Source of the DNA: CACPJA01 sp029242945
GTDB taxonomy: Bacteria > Pseudomonadota > Gammaproteobacteria > Steroidobacterales > UBA11654
DNA: 64,000 bases
Direction: 5' to 3'
NCBI GenBank assembly: GCA_029242945.1
Contig: JAQWSZ010000035.1
Span: forward strand, 1-64,000
Both the position numbers and the translations under genes were made by a program. This document shows positions 34,157-43,839 of this stretch, piece by piece (position 1 is the stretch's first letter; each line of letters starts with the position of its first letter). The notes beneath the pieces are model-generated. The model was not told where the DNA came from and made no database searches. It worked only from the letters and a program-made list of their open reading frames with translations.

Positions 34157-36439
34157 ATGAAGAAGATTGCATTTTGTACTCTTTTTATCTCATTGCTAGC
34201 AGTTCATAGTTCCATTTCTTTCGCTGAGTTTGAGGCTAATGAAGCCATTGAACAACTATCCACACTGACAGATCAATTAAACAAAGAAAGCATCAACGAA
34301 CGAAGTATTAAAACTATCAGAGAACAGTCTACAAAATTAAGAGCATCAGCTCTCAATTGCATCGATGAAGTTGATCCTCAGGTTCAAGCATTAAAAGAAG
34401 AAATTGAAGCCATTGGGGACATTAATCCAGAAATTGATATTCAAGTCTATGATCGACTAACAAAAGCAAAAGAAAATCTAAGACGTGTTGATACAAATTT
34501 GAAGAACTGTTCTCTTACCGTAGTTCGCTCATCAAGGTTAATTGATTTATCGAACAAATTATTAAATGATTTGACAACAGAATTATTAAGCGAGAAAGAT
34601 AAAAATATCCTGGATGCTATAACCTCAATTCCAGAGCAAATAACACTTTTACCAATTCTATTTTTTGATCAAACATTACAAAAAGTTAATCAAAATACAA
34701 TTATCGTATTAGTCTTATTGCTACTAGTTGGCTTTAGTTTTGGTTTTTTTCTGGGCGATCAAATAAAAAAAATTCAATACAATAGCTTTTTCAAAAATAT
34801 TAATAGGCAGTTAATACTTGACCTAAGATCACTCTTTAAGCCTTTTGGAAGAGTCCAAGCACCTTTTCTTATAGGAACATTAGGTGTGACTGCTGCATTG
34901 AGTCTAGCCCTATCCTCAGGACCAAATGAATCTTGGTTAATAAGAATGACATTAAGTCCAGTAATTATTTCATTATCTTATGTTTTGATTAATTGGGTTA
35001 CTGGTTCTCTATCTCTAAATGCGATCAAAGAAGATAATAAAAAAGAAGATAAAAAAACGTTAAAAAATAAATTAAAGTTTTTAACGCTTGTATTAATTTC
35101 TAGTTACATCCTTTTTGGACCCGAATGGCTTTCAAGTAATATAGCTGCGACTCAATCTTTAATGAGGATTAGTATAGTTAGCCTAATTATACTTTCAATG
35201 ATTTCAGTTCTTACTTCTGTATCAAAAGTGTTTTCTCTAAATGGTGAATATGGAATATTAAAATTTTTAGGCTATTCTGCACTTGGTATTAGTTTCTTAG
35301 CAGAATTATCAGGTTTTCATAATCTTTCAAGCTTTATATTGAGCGGCTTCATAATCACATTATTTTCTTCCTATGTTTTTTGGTCACTTTTATCCTTAAG
35401 TGAGACAAGTACACAATGGATTGATACGAGCACGAATACCATTGGGATAAAAATTAGAGGGTTCCTCAATATACCTAGAGATCAGGGCAAATCTAAACTA
35501 GGAGTATATCAACTGTTTTTTGACGCACTATTCTGGCTTGGCTTTTTAATGATAATTTTTCAAATATGGGATCCTACAGGCACTGTTTTAGGAACAATTT
35601 CATCATATGCAACGGATGGTATCCCCATGGGAGATATACGAATAATTCCAACGAATATTATTGCAGGAATCATTGCTTTCGTAGTCTTAACTGGCATAAC
35701 AGGATGGATCAAAGTTTGGATTGAAAAAAGATGGTTAAGGCAGATCACATCAGATAGAGGAGCAAGGGATGCCTTGGTTACTATCGTGGGTTATGCAGGA
35801 TTTACGCTCTCTATCTTAGTTGGTTTATCGATCGGTGGTATCAATATTACAGGATTAGCCGTGGTAGCAGGTGCACTTTCAGTAGGTATTGGTTTTGGAT
35901 TGCAGTCCATAGCAAACAATTTTGTCTCAGGCATTATTCTACTTTTTGAACGACCTATTAAATCAGGCGATTTTATTAGTGTTGGTGATGTTGAGGGTTA
36001 TGTGAAAAAAATAAGCATTAGAGCCACAGAAATAGAAACATTGGATAATCAAGATATGCTTATTCCCAATTCTGAATTGGTCTCCGGAAGAGTCACTAAT
36101 TGGGTTCTCCATAACCCATATGGAAGACTAAGACTCAAGATTGGAGTTGCATACGGCAGTGATGTAAAAACAGTAATTAATATTCTAGAAAGCATTGCTT
36201 GTACTAATGAACAAGTGATTACTGATGGAAGAGCATCCCCTCCTAAGGCATTATTTATGGGCTTTGGAGATAGTGCCTTGGATTTTGAGCTTAGAGTTAG
36301 GATATTAGATATCAAAAAAAGATACGATGTTTTAAGTGAACTCAATTTGGGAGTCAATGATGAATTCATTAAAGAAGGTATTAAAATACCCTTTCCTCAA
36401 AGAGATATTCACATTAAAGATTGGTCTAATAAAAAATAA
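34157..36439 (+). CDS. mechanosensitive channel, MscS family with large N-terminal part
   Basis: This MscS-type channel has about 760 residues. A signal peptide (MKKIAFCTLFISLLAVHSSI) precedes a helical periplasmic domain (about residues 25-190). Ten or so membrane helices follow, then the pore and beta domain. VVAGALSVGIGFGLQSIANN is the pore helix, and LLFERPIKSGDFISVGD with DMLIPNSELVSGRVTNW is the cytosolic vestibule. It resembles the MscK/YjeP size class and would release solutes on hypo-osmotic shock. An upstream ATG (34127) would add ten residues before the signal peptide and is less likely. Confidence 0.92.
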   Translation: MKKIAFCTLFISLLAVHSSISFAEFEANEAIEQLSTLTDQLNKESINERSIKTIREQSTKLRASALNCIDEVDPQVQALKEEIEAIGDINPEIDIQVYDRLTKAKENLRRVDTNLKNCSLTVVRSSRLIDLSNKLLNDLTTELLSEKDKNILDAITSIPEQITLLPILFFDQTLQKVNQNTIIVLVLLLLVGFSFGFFLGDQIKKIQYNSFFKNINRQLILDLRSLFKPFGRVQAPFLIGTLGVTAALSLALSSGPNESWLIRMTLSPVIISLSYVLINWVTGSLSLNAIKEDNKKEDKKTLKNKLKFLTLVLISSYILFGPEWLSSNIAATQSLMRISIVSLIILSMISVLTSVSKVFSLNGEYGILKFLGYSALGISFLAELSGFHNLSSFILSGFIITLFSSYVFWSLLSLSETSTQWIDTSTNTIGIKIRGFLNIPRDQGKSKLGVYQLFFDALFWLGFLMIIFQIWDPTGTVLGTISSYATDGIPMGDIRIIPTNIIAGIIAFVVLTGITGWIKVWIEKRWLRQITSDRGARDALVTIVGYAGFTLSILVGLSIGGINITGLAVVAGALSVGIGFGLQSIANNFVSGIILLFERPIKSGDFISVGDVEGYVKKISIRATEIETLDNQDMLIPNSELVSGRVTNWVLHNPYGRLRLKIGVAYGSDVKTVINILESIACTNEQVITDGRASPPKALFMGFGDSALDFELRVRILDIKKRYDVLSELNLGVNDEFIKEGIKIPFPQRDIHIKDWSNKK

Positions 36440-36464
36440 ATAGATAATCATAACTAAAGGGTCA

Positions 36465-37547
36465 GTGGATATTCTGAGTAAATATTTGTCTATAGATGGT
36501 CTTAGAGATGACCCATCTCAACGATTAATTATTCAAGAGCTATCCTTATTGCAATCTCACTTAACTACTCTTGATAAAAACGAAAATAGATTTTTAAATA
36601 TAGGATTCAAAAAGAGAGAGAAATGGGACAACAAAGGCATGTACTTATGGGGTGATGTAGGCAGAGGAAAAACATTTCTCATGGATTTATTTTTTGAAAC
36701 CTTGGATATCAAAAAGAAAAAGAGATTACATTTTCATCATTTATTGGATGAAATCCATGAAGCCATTAAACTAACTAAGAATATAGAAAATCCAATTGAA
36801 GACTTTGTTAAAAATATTGCTAAAGAGGTCAGAGTAATATGTTTTGATGAATTCTATATTGAAGATATAGCCGATGCTATGATACTGAGCAAACTATTAG
36901 AAAATATATTCAAGTATAAAATATACCTTGTCATCACATCTAATTGTATGCCATCTGAGTTATATAAAGATGGCCTACAAAGAGATCTTTTTTTACCCGC
37001 TATAGATTCAATTAAAAAAAACCTAATGATAATTAATATTAGTCAAGGTGTTGACTACAGACAAATCATTAATAAAAGCACTCAGCTTCCTATTGAAAAT
37101 GATGATTATGATCATAAAAATCTTGAAAAATACTTTTTATCAATTAATGGGTCTAATTATAAAACAAATGAAAGCATTATTATTCGTGGAAGAGAAATTG
37201 AAAGTCTTTACTGTGGAGATCAAATAGTATGGTTCGATTTTCTCGCCATTTGTGGTTATAAAAGAAGTAAAAATGATTACATTGATATAGCAAACAAATA
37301 CAAAAACATCATCATCTCCAATATTATAGAAATGAATTCAGAAATGGAGAACGAAGCTAGAAGGTTCATTGCACTCATAGATGAATTATATGATCAAAAT
37401 ATTAATCTAATACTAGCGACAAATAATGATTATAAAAATCTTTACCAAGGAGAAAAACTTAAATCTGAGTTTAAAAGAACTTATAGTAGATTAATTGAAA
37501 TGCAAGACAATGATTATTCTAATGGAAACAAAGATATAAATTTTTAA
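36465..37547 (+). CDS. zapE: cell division protein ZapE (AFG1-like ATPase)
   Basis: ZapE is an AAA+-type ATPase that associates with the Z-ring late in division. The Walker A is LWGDVGRGKTFLM at about 61-73 and the Walker B is VICFDEFYIEDIADAM. HFHHLLDEIH follows the P-loop as in the family, and the end holds FKRTYSRLIEMQ. Translation starts at a GTG (36465); no ATG gives a complete N-terminus. At 360 residues the length is usual. It is convergent with serS, overlapping by 4 bases. Confidence 0.93.
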   Translation: MDILSKYLSIDGLRDDPSQRLIIQELSLLQSHLTTLDKNENRFLNIGFKKREKWDNKGMYLWGDVGRGKTFLMDLFFETLDIKKKKRLHFHHLLDEIHEAIKLTKNIENPIEDFVKNIAKEVRVICFDEFYIEDIADAMILSKLLENIFKYKIYLVITSNCMPSELYKDGLQRDLFLPAIDSIKKNLMIINISQGVDYRQIINKSTQLPIENDDYDHKNLEKYFLSINGSNYKTNESIIIRGREIESLYCGDQIVWFDFLAICGYKRSKNDYIDIANKYKNIIISNIIEMNSEMENEARRFIALIDELYDQNINLILATNNDYKNLYQGEKLKSEFKRTYSRLIEMQDNDYSNGNKDINF

Positions 37548-38815
37548 ATAACTTCTTTATTGTCCATATAAGCTCTTAAAGCTTTAGGAACAATAATTGA
37601 CCCATCTTCTTGTTGGTAATTCTCTATAACAGCTATAAAAGTCCTTCCTACAGCCAAACCAGATCCATTTAAAGTATGCAGATATTCACTTTTACCTGAG
37701 ATATTATTTTTCCATCTTGCCTTAATTCTTCTTGATTGGAATGACTCACAATTACTGCATGAAGAAATTTCCCTATATCTATTTTGTGAAGGTAACCAAA
37801 CTTCAATGTCATAAGTTTTAGCCGAGGTATCTCCAGTATCACCAGCACACAATAATACAACTCTATAAGGTAATTCTAACTTTTTTAGAATTGACTCAGC
37901 ATGATTGGTAAGTTCTTCTAGCGCATCGTATGATTCTTCAGGTTTTACAATTTGAACTAATTCTACTTTTTCAAATTGATGCTGCCTGATCATACCTTTT
38001 GTATCTTGACCATAAGAGCCTGCTTCTGATCTAAAACAGGGTGTATGGGCCACCATTTTAATCGGTAATTCAGTTTCATCTACTATTCTATCTCTGATGA
38101 GGTTTGTAAGTGGAACCTCTGCTGTAGGAATTAAATAAAAATCTTGATCTCCATTAATCTTGAATAGATCGGACTCAAATTTAGGCAGTTGTCCAGTTCC
38201 CTCAAGACTTCTTGACTTAACAAGACTCGGAACATAATGCTCTGTATAACCATTATTATTGGTTTGATGATCTAACATAAAAGCAATCAATGCTCTGTGA
38301 AGTTTTGCATAATTATTCTTAATGACAGTAAATCTTGATCCTGATAACTTCGATGCTTCCTCAAAATTTATTTCTCCTGACTGTTCACCTAATTCAACAT
38401 GATCTTTAATACGATCATTACTTATTTTTGGCTCTCCCCACTTCTTTATTTCTAGATTTTCGCTTTCATTTTTCCCAGAAGGAACTGACTCATGAAGTAT
38501 GTTGGGTATAGTCTTAGATAGATAATTAAAATCAGTCATGAGTTCAGATATTTTATCTTCGGATTCTTTTAATATTTTATTCAAAGATTTCATCTCTGTT
38601 TTTAATTCTTCTTTATCACTATCCAGTAGCTGATTTGATCCAATATCTTTTGAAATGAGATTCTTTTTACTTCTCATATCTTCAATATTGGATTGAATTT
38701 TTCTTACCTTTATATCGAGCTCAATAAAATAATCCAGATCAAAATTGCTGGATCTTTTGTGAAGACTACTAGCTATCAAGTCCCTATTTTTTCTTATAAT
38801 TTTTGGATCAATCAT
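37544..38815 (-). CDS. serS: seryl-tRNA synthetase
   Basis: This class II synthetase charges tRNA-Ser. The N-terminal 110 residues form the coiled-coil arm that contacts the long variable arm (LDIKVRKIQSNIEDMRSKKN onward). Motif 2 is in FRSEAGSYGQDTKGMIRQHQ, split by the tip loop, and motif 3 is GSGLAVGRTFIAVIENYQ. The length of 423 is standard. It closes the ftsK-lolA-vanZ-serS run, which follows the gammaproteobacterial order except that vanZ stands where rarA is usual. Confidence 0.97.
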   Translation of the reverse strand: MIDPKIIRKNRDLIASSLHKRSSNFDLDYFIELDIKVRKIQSNIEDMRSKKNLISKDIGSNQLLDSDKEELKTEMKSLNKILKESEDKISELMTDFNYLSKTIPNILHESVPSGKNESENLEIKKWGEPKISNDRIKDHVELGEQSGEINFEEASKLSGSRFTVIKNNYAKLHRALIAFMLDHQTNNNGYTEHYVPSLVKSRSLEGTGQLPKFESDLFKINGDQDFYLIPTAEVPLTNLIRDRIVDETELPIKMVAHTPCFRSEAGSYGQDTKGMIRQHQFEKVELVQIVKPEESYDALEELTNHAESILKKLELPYRVVLLCAGDTGDTSAKTYDIEVWLPSQNRYREISSCSNCESFQSRRIKARWKNNISGKSEYLHTLNGSGLAVGRTFIAVIENYQQEDGSIIVPKALRAYMDNKEVI

Positions 38816-38850
38816 TTAATTTTATTATTTCGATATTTATTAGTTATTAA

Positions 38851-39210
38851 TTATATCCATTTGCTGATAGTAAAAAAACCAACAATTACACCTATACTAT
38901 CAGCTATCCAATCAAACCATTCAAATGATCTATGAATAAAAAAACCCATTTGCATTAATTCTAATAAAAGACCAAAAAATACTAAGTAAGATAGAAGAAT
39001 AAATTTATGGCTATATTTATAGATCATTACAAACCAGCTTGTTAAAAAAAAGAACATAAGAAAATGAATTAGCTTATCTATGCCAATCAATGAATCAAAT
39101 ATTTCAATATCTGGTGTATTCATGAAATGCAAGACAGTTATAGATAAGACTAATAAAGTACTAATGAAGTTCTGAATGTCTTTGGATAAACCCTTAAAAT
39201 AGTCAATCAT
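38851..39210 (-). CDS. VanZ-like membrane protein
   Basis: This protein of about 119 residues has four membrane segments and a pattern like the VanZ family: DSLIGIDKLIHFLMFFFLTS, LLLELMQMGFFIHRSFEWFD and WIADSIGVIVGF. The family name comes from teicoplanin resistance, but most members have no known role. I take the ATG at 39210, which overlaps the lolA stop by 8 bases; a start 51 bases upstream would overlap far more. It is in an operon between lolA and serS. Confidence 0.8.
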   Translation of the reverse strand: MIDYFKGLSKDIQNFISTLLVLSITVLHFMNTPDIEIFDSLIGIDKLIHFLMFFFLTSWFVMIYKYSHKFILLSYLVFFGLLLELMQMGFFIHRSFEWFDWIADSIGVIVGFFTISKWI

Positions 39211-39829
39211 TTGATTGGTCAATAATTTCAGTGTTTTTAGGAGGGTTAAAAACAAATTCATTGTTGCTAAGATTAGTGTTAATTAAAGCATTTATCAGCT
39301 TTATTTCTAATGATTCATTTTTACTATCTACAAATGTAAGCTTATTCAAGATGCCGTTCAGGATACTGATATTTATCCTTTCAAAACTATTTCCTCTAGT
39401 ATTTGAAATAAGTGAAAATAATACTTCACTGTCATCTGTATCAATTTTTTCAATCGAATAAAAATTTAAGATACTAGCATTTCTAAGAAGCAAAATAAGA
39501 AATGAATCGTAAGCTTCTATAGGTAATGAAGAGATTAACAGCTGATTTAGCTGTGAATCAAAGATACTTAGTTTATCTTGATGTAAGATGATTTTCTTTA
39601 CAAAAGGCTGCTTGATATCCCATATTAAGTGATGAGGTTTTTTTATTTTTATACGACCATTCGATTGATTGATCATTGCATTAGAAACAGAATAATTCGT
39701 CTGTATAAAATCAGCTTTTATGGTATTTATATTCTCTAGATATTCTTTTAAGCTTAGTTCTTGTGTAGAAATATTTTGAAATAATAATATTAATGATATA
39801 CAAACAATTAGCTTACTGTTTACTTTCAT
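39203..39829 (-). CDS. lolA: outer-membrane lipoprotein carrier protein
   Basis: LolA carries lipoproteins from LolCDE across the periplasm to LolB. This copy is 208 residues, with a signal peptide (LIVCISLILLFQNISTQ) and the fold landmarks INTIKADFIQT, NGRIKIKKPHHLIWDIKQP and KKIILHQDKLSIFD. It sits 12 bp after ftsK, as in other Gammaproteobacteria. Its membrane partners lolC/E and lolD are encoded near 56-59 kb of this window. The sequence is divergent but the placement is strong support. Confidence 0.92.
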   Translation of the reverse strand: MKVNSKLIVCISLILLFQNISTQELSLKEYLENINTIKADFIQTNYSVSNAMINQSNGRIKIKKPHHLIWDIKQPFVKKIILHQDKLSIFDSQLNQLLISSLPIEAYDSFLILLLRNASILNFYSIEKIDTDDSEVLFSLISNTRGNSFERINISILNGILNKLTFVDSKNESLEIKLINALINTNLSNNEFVFNPPKNTEIIDQSND

Positions 39830-39841
39830 TAAAATGAATAT

Positions 39842-42184
39842 TTAATCTTTAGGTGGGGGTGGAGCCAGTATTTCCCTCTTACCATTTGGCTCAACCGCAC
39901 TAAGTATGCCTATTTCTTCCATTTTCTCAATGATTCTTGCTGACCGATTGTATCCAATTCTTAATTTTCTTTGAACAGATGAAATAGAAGCATTTCTTGA
40001 TTCGGTAACAAGTTTCACTGCCTCATCAAACAACGGGTCATTTTCGCTGTCATCAGAAGACTGACGATCCAAGCCTGGAAGATCATCAACGGCACCAGAA
40101 GTTATTTCATCAATAAATATTGGCTCGGATTCTAGCTGTAATTCTTTCGAGACTTGATTGACCTCATCATCGGAAACGAAGGCGCCATGAACTCTTATAG
40201 GATTAGAGGAACCGGGAGCAATATATAACATATCTCCATTCCCTAATAAGCTCTCAGCTCCCATTTGATCCAAGATGGTTCTTGAATCAACTTTTGCTGA
40301 AACCTGGAATGCGATTCTGGATGGGATATTGGCTTTAATAAGACCTGTGATAACATCAACAGAAGGTCTCTGTGTTGCAACAATCATATGTATACCTGAA
40401 GCTCTAGCTTTTGCTGCTAGTCGTGTTATTAACTGTTCCACTTTTTTACCAACAGTCAACATCATGTCAGCCAATTCATCAATAACTACAACAATATTTG
40501 GCAAAGTTTCTAAATCCGGTATTGCTGTGCTTTCTCCTAATTGAATTTGTTTATCTACATCAAATAATGGATCTTGGATAGGTTCACCATTTTTTATTGC
40601 ATCTTCAATTTTCTTATTTAAGCCTTTAAGGTTTCTTACTTTTAGTTCTGACATTAGCTTGTAACGTCTCTCCATTTCTACTACACACCAACGAAGAGCA
40701 TTTGCTGCTTGCTTCATGTCTGTCACAACAGGTGCTAATAAATGAGGTATGCCTCCATATACAGATAACTCCAGCATTTTTGGATCTATTAGAATCATCC
40801 TTACATCTTTCGGTGTTGCTTTATATAATAAACTTACAATCATGGCATTAATACCAACTGATTTACCTGAACCTGTTGTCCCTGCTATAAGAAGATGAGG
40901 CATTTTTTGCAGATCAGCAACTATAGGATTACCAGCAATATCTTTACCCAAAGCAATAGATAAGGGTGAACCCATATCTTCAAATGTCTTAGATCTAAGA
41001 ATTTCTCCCAAAACAACTAGAGCTCTTTTTTCATTTGGAATTTCAATACCAATAAAAGATTTTCCTTCTATAACTTCAACTATCCTTACGCTTGATACCG
41101 AAAGTGACCTTGCTAAATCTTTAGATAGATTACTAATTTGACTAACTTTAACCCCAGGGGCTGGATTGATTTCAAATCGTGTGACAATCGGTCCTGGAAG
41201 TACTTCTTCAACTGTTGCGTCAATCCCAAAATCTTTTAATTTTAATTCTAATAAACGTGATAAAGCTTCGAGTGATTCTTCTGAATTTCCGTATTTTTCA
41301 TTGGGTGTTTCATCCAAAAGATCTAAACTAGGAAGAGAAGTCGTATCACTGGATTCAAATAACTTAGATTGTCTTTGTTCTCTAGCTTTTAACCCTTCTT
41401 CTATTAAAGGTTTGGATTTTTCAATTTTTGGTTTTGAAGTGTATTTTTTAGGGGTTTTATCCACTTTAGTATCTGTGGAAAAAATTGTTTTGCTATCAAT
41501 TTCATTTTTTACTTCAACAGTCTTGTTAAGAGTATTCTTTATTTCAATAGCCTTAGAAATATCTTTAGATTTCAATAGTACTTTTTTGACAGCTGTAATA
41601 ATTAATATACTAGTTTTTATTACATATCTGCCAATTAGGTCTATCAAACTAATCCATGAAAAACCGATAAACACAGGAAGAAAAGAAAACCAAATAGCCA
41701 GCATTAAAAGAGTTGCTCCTATAAGGCTAAAGCTATTCAATAAAGAAGAAGCAATAACCAAGCCTAAAATTCCACCAGATCCTTCTGGCATCCAAGGTAT
41801 AGATAGATGTATTGATGCGATTACACACGTTGTGATCAAAATTATGAGAAATGAAACAACTTTAAGTATTATCATTTCTTGATGAGACTGTTTTGATTCT
41901 TTAGATGTAATTAAAATCAAAGATAATATAAAGAATAGTAGCGGAATAAAATAACTGGATACTCCTATAAACGTTATTACTAAACTAGAAAAAAAAGAAC
42001 CAAATATACCTATAAAGTTATAAACAATTTCATTAGAACCTGTCGAATTATATCCAGAATCAGTCGGGCTATAGGAAATTAAAGCCAAAAAGAATATCAA
42101 ACCGAATGAGAATAATACGACTATAAGTGACTCTCGAAGTAATTCGCCTTTACTAAAAAACTTCTTGAAATTAATCTTTGAAAT
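39842..42184 (-). CDS. ftsK: DNA translocase FtsK
   Basis: FtsK moves chromosome ends through the closing septum and activates XerCD. It has four N-terminal membrane helices, a short linker (about 190-260), a motor domain with Walker A AGTTGSGKS, and a C-terminal gamma winged helix (RKLRIGYNRSARIIEKMEEI). The short linker gives about 780 residues, compared with 1329 in E. coli. The conserved N-terminus GELLRESLIVVLFSFGLIFF lies upstream of the first ordinary start (TTG at 42100). Back to the preceding stop at 42196 there is no ATG, GTG, TTG or CTG. I place the start at ATT 42184, six bases after AAGGA. Start confidence is low, identity high. Confidence 0.95.
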   Translation of the reverse strand: MSKINFKKFFSKGELLRESLIVVLFSFGLIFFLALISYSPTDSGYNSTGSNEIVYNFIGIFGSFFSSLVITFIGVSSYFIPLLFFILSLILITSKESKQSHQEMIILKVVSFLIILITTCVIASIHLSIPWMPEGSGGILGLVIASSLLNSFSLIGATLLMLAIWFSFLPVFIGFSWISLIDLIGRYVIKTSILIITAVKKVLLKSKDISKAIEIKNTLNKTVEVKNEIDSKTIFSTDTKVDKTPKKYTSKPKIEKSKPLIEEGLKAREQRQSKLFESSDTTSLPSLDLLDETPNEKYGNSEESLEALSRLLELKLKDFGIDATVEEVLPGPIVTRFEINPAPGVKVSQISNLSKDLARSLSVSSVRIVEVIEGKSFIGIEIPNEKRALVVLGEILRSKTFEDMGSPLSIALGKDIAGNPIVADLQKMPHLLIAGTTGSGKSVGINAMIVSLLYKATPKDVRMILIDPKMLELSVYGGIPHLLAPVVTDMKQAANALRWCVVEMERRYKLMSELKVRNLKGLNKKIEDAIKNGEPIQDPLFDVDKQIQLGESTAIPDLETLPNIVVVIDELADMMLTVGKKVEQLITRLAAKARASGIHMIVATQRPSVDVITGLIKANIPSRIAFQVSAKVDSRTILDQMGAESLLGNGDMLYIAPGSSNPIRVHGAFVSDDEVNQVSKELQLESEPIFIDEITSGAVDDLPGLDRQSSDDSENDPLFDEAVKLVTESRNASISSVQRKLRIGYNRSARIIEKMEEIGILSAVEPNGKREILAPPPPKD

Positions 42185-42292
42185 AATGATTCCTTATTTA
42201 TAAATCAAATAATAAAATGAATTTAAGATAATATTTAAACTTAATTAATAATAATATCATTTTTTAAACAAAATCTAATACCACAGTTTCAT

Positions 42293-43252
42293 ATGAAAAA
42301 AACTAAACATGCAAAACTAATTATACTAGGCGCAGGGCCTGCTGGATATTCAGCAGCTGTCTACGCTGCAAGAGCGAACTTAAAACCAATATTAATCACT
42401 GGGTCAGAGCCAGGCGGTCAGTTAATGACTACAACGGAAGTTGATAATTGGCCTGGTGATCCTGAAGGACTGCTAGGTCCTATACTAATGGAAAGAATGT
42501 TAAAGCATGTTGAAAGATTCGAAACTGAAGTTATCTACGATCACATTGATAATTCAGACCTATCATCCAAGCCCTTTAAGCTAATTGGAGGAAATACTAT
42601 TTATACAGCAGATAGTATTATAGTAGCAACTGGATCAACAGCTAGATATCTAGGCCTAGCAAGTGAAGAAGAATACAAAGGTAAAGGCGTTTCTGCTTGT
42701 GCAACATGTGATGGATTTTTCTATAGAGATGAAAATGTAGCTGTTGTTGGTGGCGGCAATGTTGCAGTAGAAGAAGCTTTATATCTATCAAATATTGCAA
42801 AGCAAGTAACACTAATCCATAGAAGAGATGAGTTGAGAGCAGAGAAGTTTTTACAAAATAAACTCTTTGAAAAAACTACCAAAGAAGGAAATATTTCGAT
42901 TATCTGGAACCATACTTTAAAAGAAGTAATTGGAGATAAAAATGGTGTGTCAAAAATACTTTTAGAAAATGTTAATGAAACAAAAGAAACTAAACTTATT
43001 GATATTTCTGGTCTTTTCATTGCAATTGGCCATGATCCCAATACTAAAATATTTAAAAATCAAATAGAATTAGATGAATCAAATTACATAGTCTTAGATA
43101 AAGAAAATATACATTTCGCAACACAAACTAGTATAGAAGGTATTTTTGCAGCTGGTGATGTAGCAGATCCTACTTATAGGCAAGCAGTAACTTCTGCCGG
43201 TAGTGGTTGTATGGCAGCCCTCGATGTTGAAAAATACTTAGATGATTTATAG
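42293..43252 (+). CDS. trxB: thioredoxin reductase
   Basis: This NADPH-dependent flavoenzyme reduces thioredoxin. At 319 residues it has the FAD loop ILGAGPAGYSAAVYAARANL (about 11-30), the redox pair in SACATCDGFF (Cys136 and Cys139), and the NADPH loop VVGGGNVAVEEALYL. GIFAAGDVADPTYRQAVTSA near the end is the second FAD contact. It is divergent from ftsK and followed by infA 45 bp downstream. Confidence 0.97.
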   Translation: MKKTKHAKLIILGAGPAGYSAAVYAARANLKPILITGSEPGGQLMTTTEVDNWPGDPEGLLGPILMERMLKHVERFETEVIYDHIDNSDLSSKPFKLIGGNTIYTADSIIVATGSTARYLGLASEEEYKGKGVSACATCDGFFYRDENVAVVGGGNVAVEEALYLSNIAKQVTLIHRRDELRAEKFLQNKLFEKTTKEGNISIIWNHTLKEVIGDKNGVSKILLENVNETKETKLIDISGLFIAIGHDPNTKIFKNQIELDESNYIVLDKENIHFATQTSIEGIFAAGDVADPTYRQAVTSAGSGCMAALDVEKYLDDL

Positions 43253-43297
43253 TAAATATAGTTTAGAATATTTTTTTGATTAACTAGAGATTTAAAT

Positions 43298-43516
43298 ATG
43301 CCTAAAGCAGATGCAATACAAATGAATGGAGTGGTAAAAGAAACACTTCCAAATACTATATTCAGAGTTGAATTAGAAAATGGACATATGATCACAGCTC
43401 ATATCTCTGGAAAAATGAGGAAAAATTATATTAGAATTCTTACTGGGGATAAAGTCTTAGTTGAAATGACTCCATATGATTTATCAAAAGGCAGAATTGT
43501 TTTCAGAGAAACCTAA
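43298..43516 (+). CDS. infA: translation initiation factor IF-1
   Basis: IF-1 is a 72-residue S1-like OB-fold protein that binds the ribosomal A site. The sequence (GVVKETLPNTIFRVELENGH, SGKMRKNYIRILTGDKV, PYDLSKGRIVFR) is unmistakable. The position next to trxB and ftsK agrees with gammaproteobacterial order (infA...trxB-lrp-ftsK in E. coli, with the intervening genes absent here). Confidence 0.97.
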   Translation: MPKADAIQMNGVVKETLPNTIFRVELENGHMITAHISGKMRKNYIRILTGDKVLVEMTPYDLSKGRIVFRET

Positions 43517-43535
43517 TTTGATTGCTCTTTATAAC

Positions 43536-43555
43536 ATTTTATTGGAAAATAAAAT
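43536..43555. other. AT-only hairpin between infA and lipoprotein gene
   Basis: ATTTTATT and AATAAAAT form a perfect 8-bp stem around GGAA. It lacks GC pairs and a following T-run, so it is a poor terminator. It may be an RNA processing or stability element, or chance. Confidence 0.25.
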
Positions 43556-43589
43556 AAGACGTCAAATATACAAACATAGGCCATATTAA

Positions 43590-43817
43590 ATGAAAAATAA
43601 AAACACTTTTAAAATTATATTAGCTATTTTATCAATATCACTTTTTAACGGATGTAGCTCACAATTAGAAAGTAGAGCTGAGCTAGAAAATCGTATCAAT
43701 GAACTAGAAGAAGAAAATATTGCAATACAACAAGAGGCTGAAGAAGCTGTAGAGATCGCTCAAGAAGAGGTAGAAAAAGCTGAAAGAATCTGGGAAAGAG
43801 ACCAATCTAAAAAATAA
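43590..43817 (+). CDS. small coiled-coil lipoprotein
   Basis: This 75-residue protein has a signal peptide ending in the lipobox SLFNGC, so Cys22 would be lipid-modified. The mature part is a continuous heptad-like helix rich in Glu, Ala and Ile (RINELEEENIAIQQEAEEAV). It resembles Braun-type or Pal-associated small lipoproteins in build but not in sequence. A trimeric coiled-coil spacer in the periplasm is plausible. A convergent L,D-transpeptidase gene follows 22 bp downstream, which is suggestive because such enzymes attach Lpp to peptidoglycan. However, the C-terminus (DQSKK) ends in lysine as Lpp does. Confidence 0.75.
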   Translation: MKNKNTFKIILAILSISLFNGCSSQLESRAELENRINELEEENIAIQQEAEEAVEIAQEEVEKAERIWERDQSKK

Positions 43818-43839
43818 ATTCTTTTCTTAGAATCACAAT

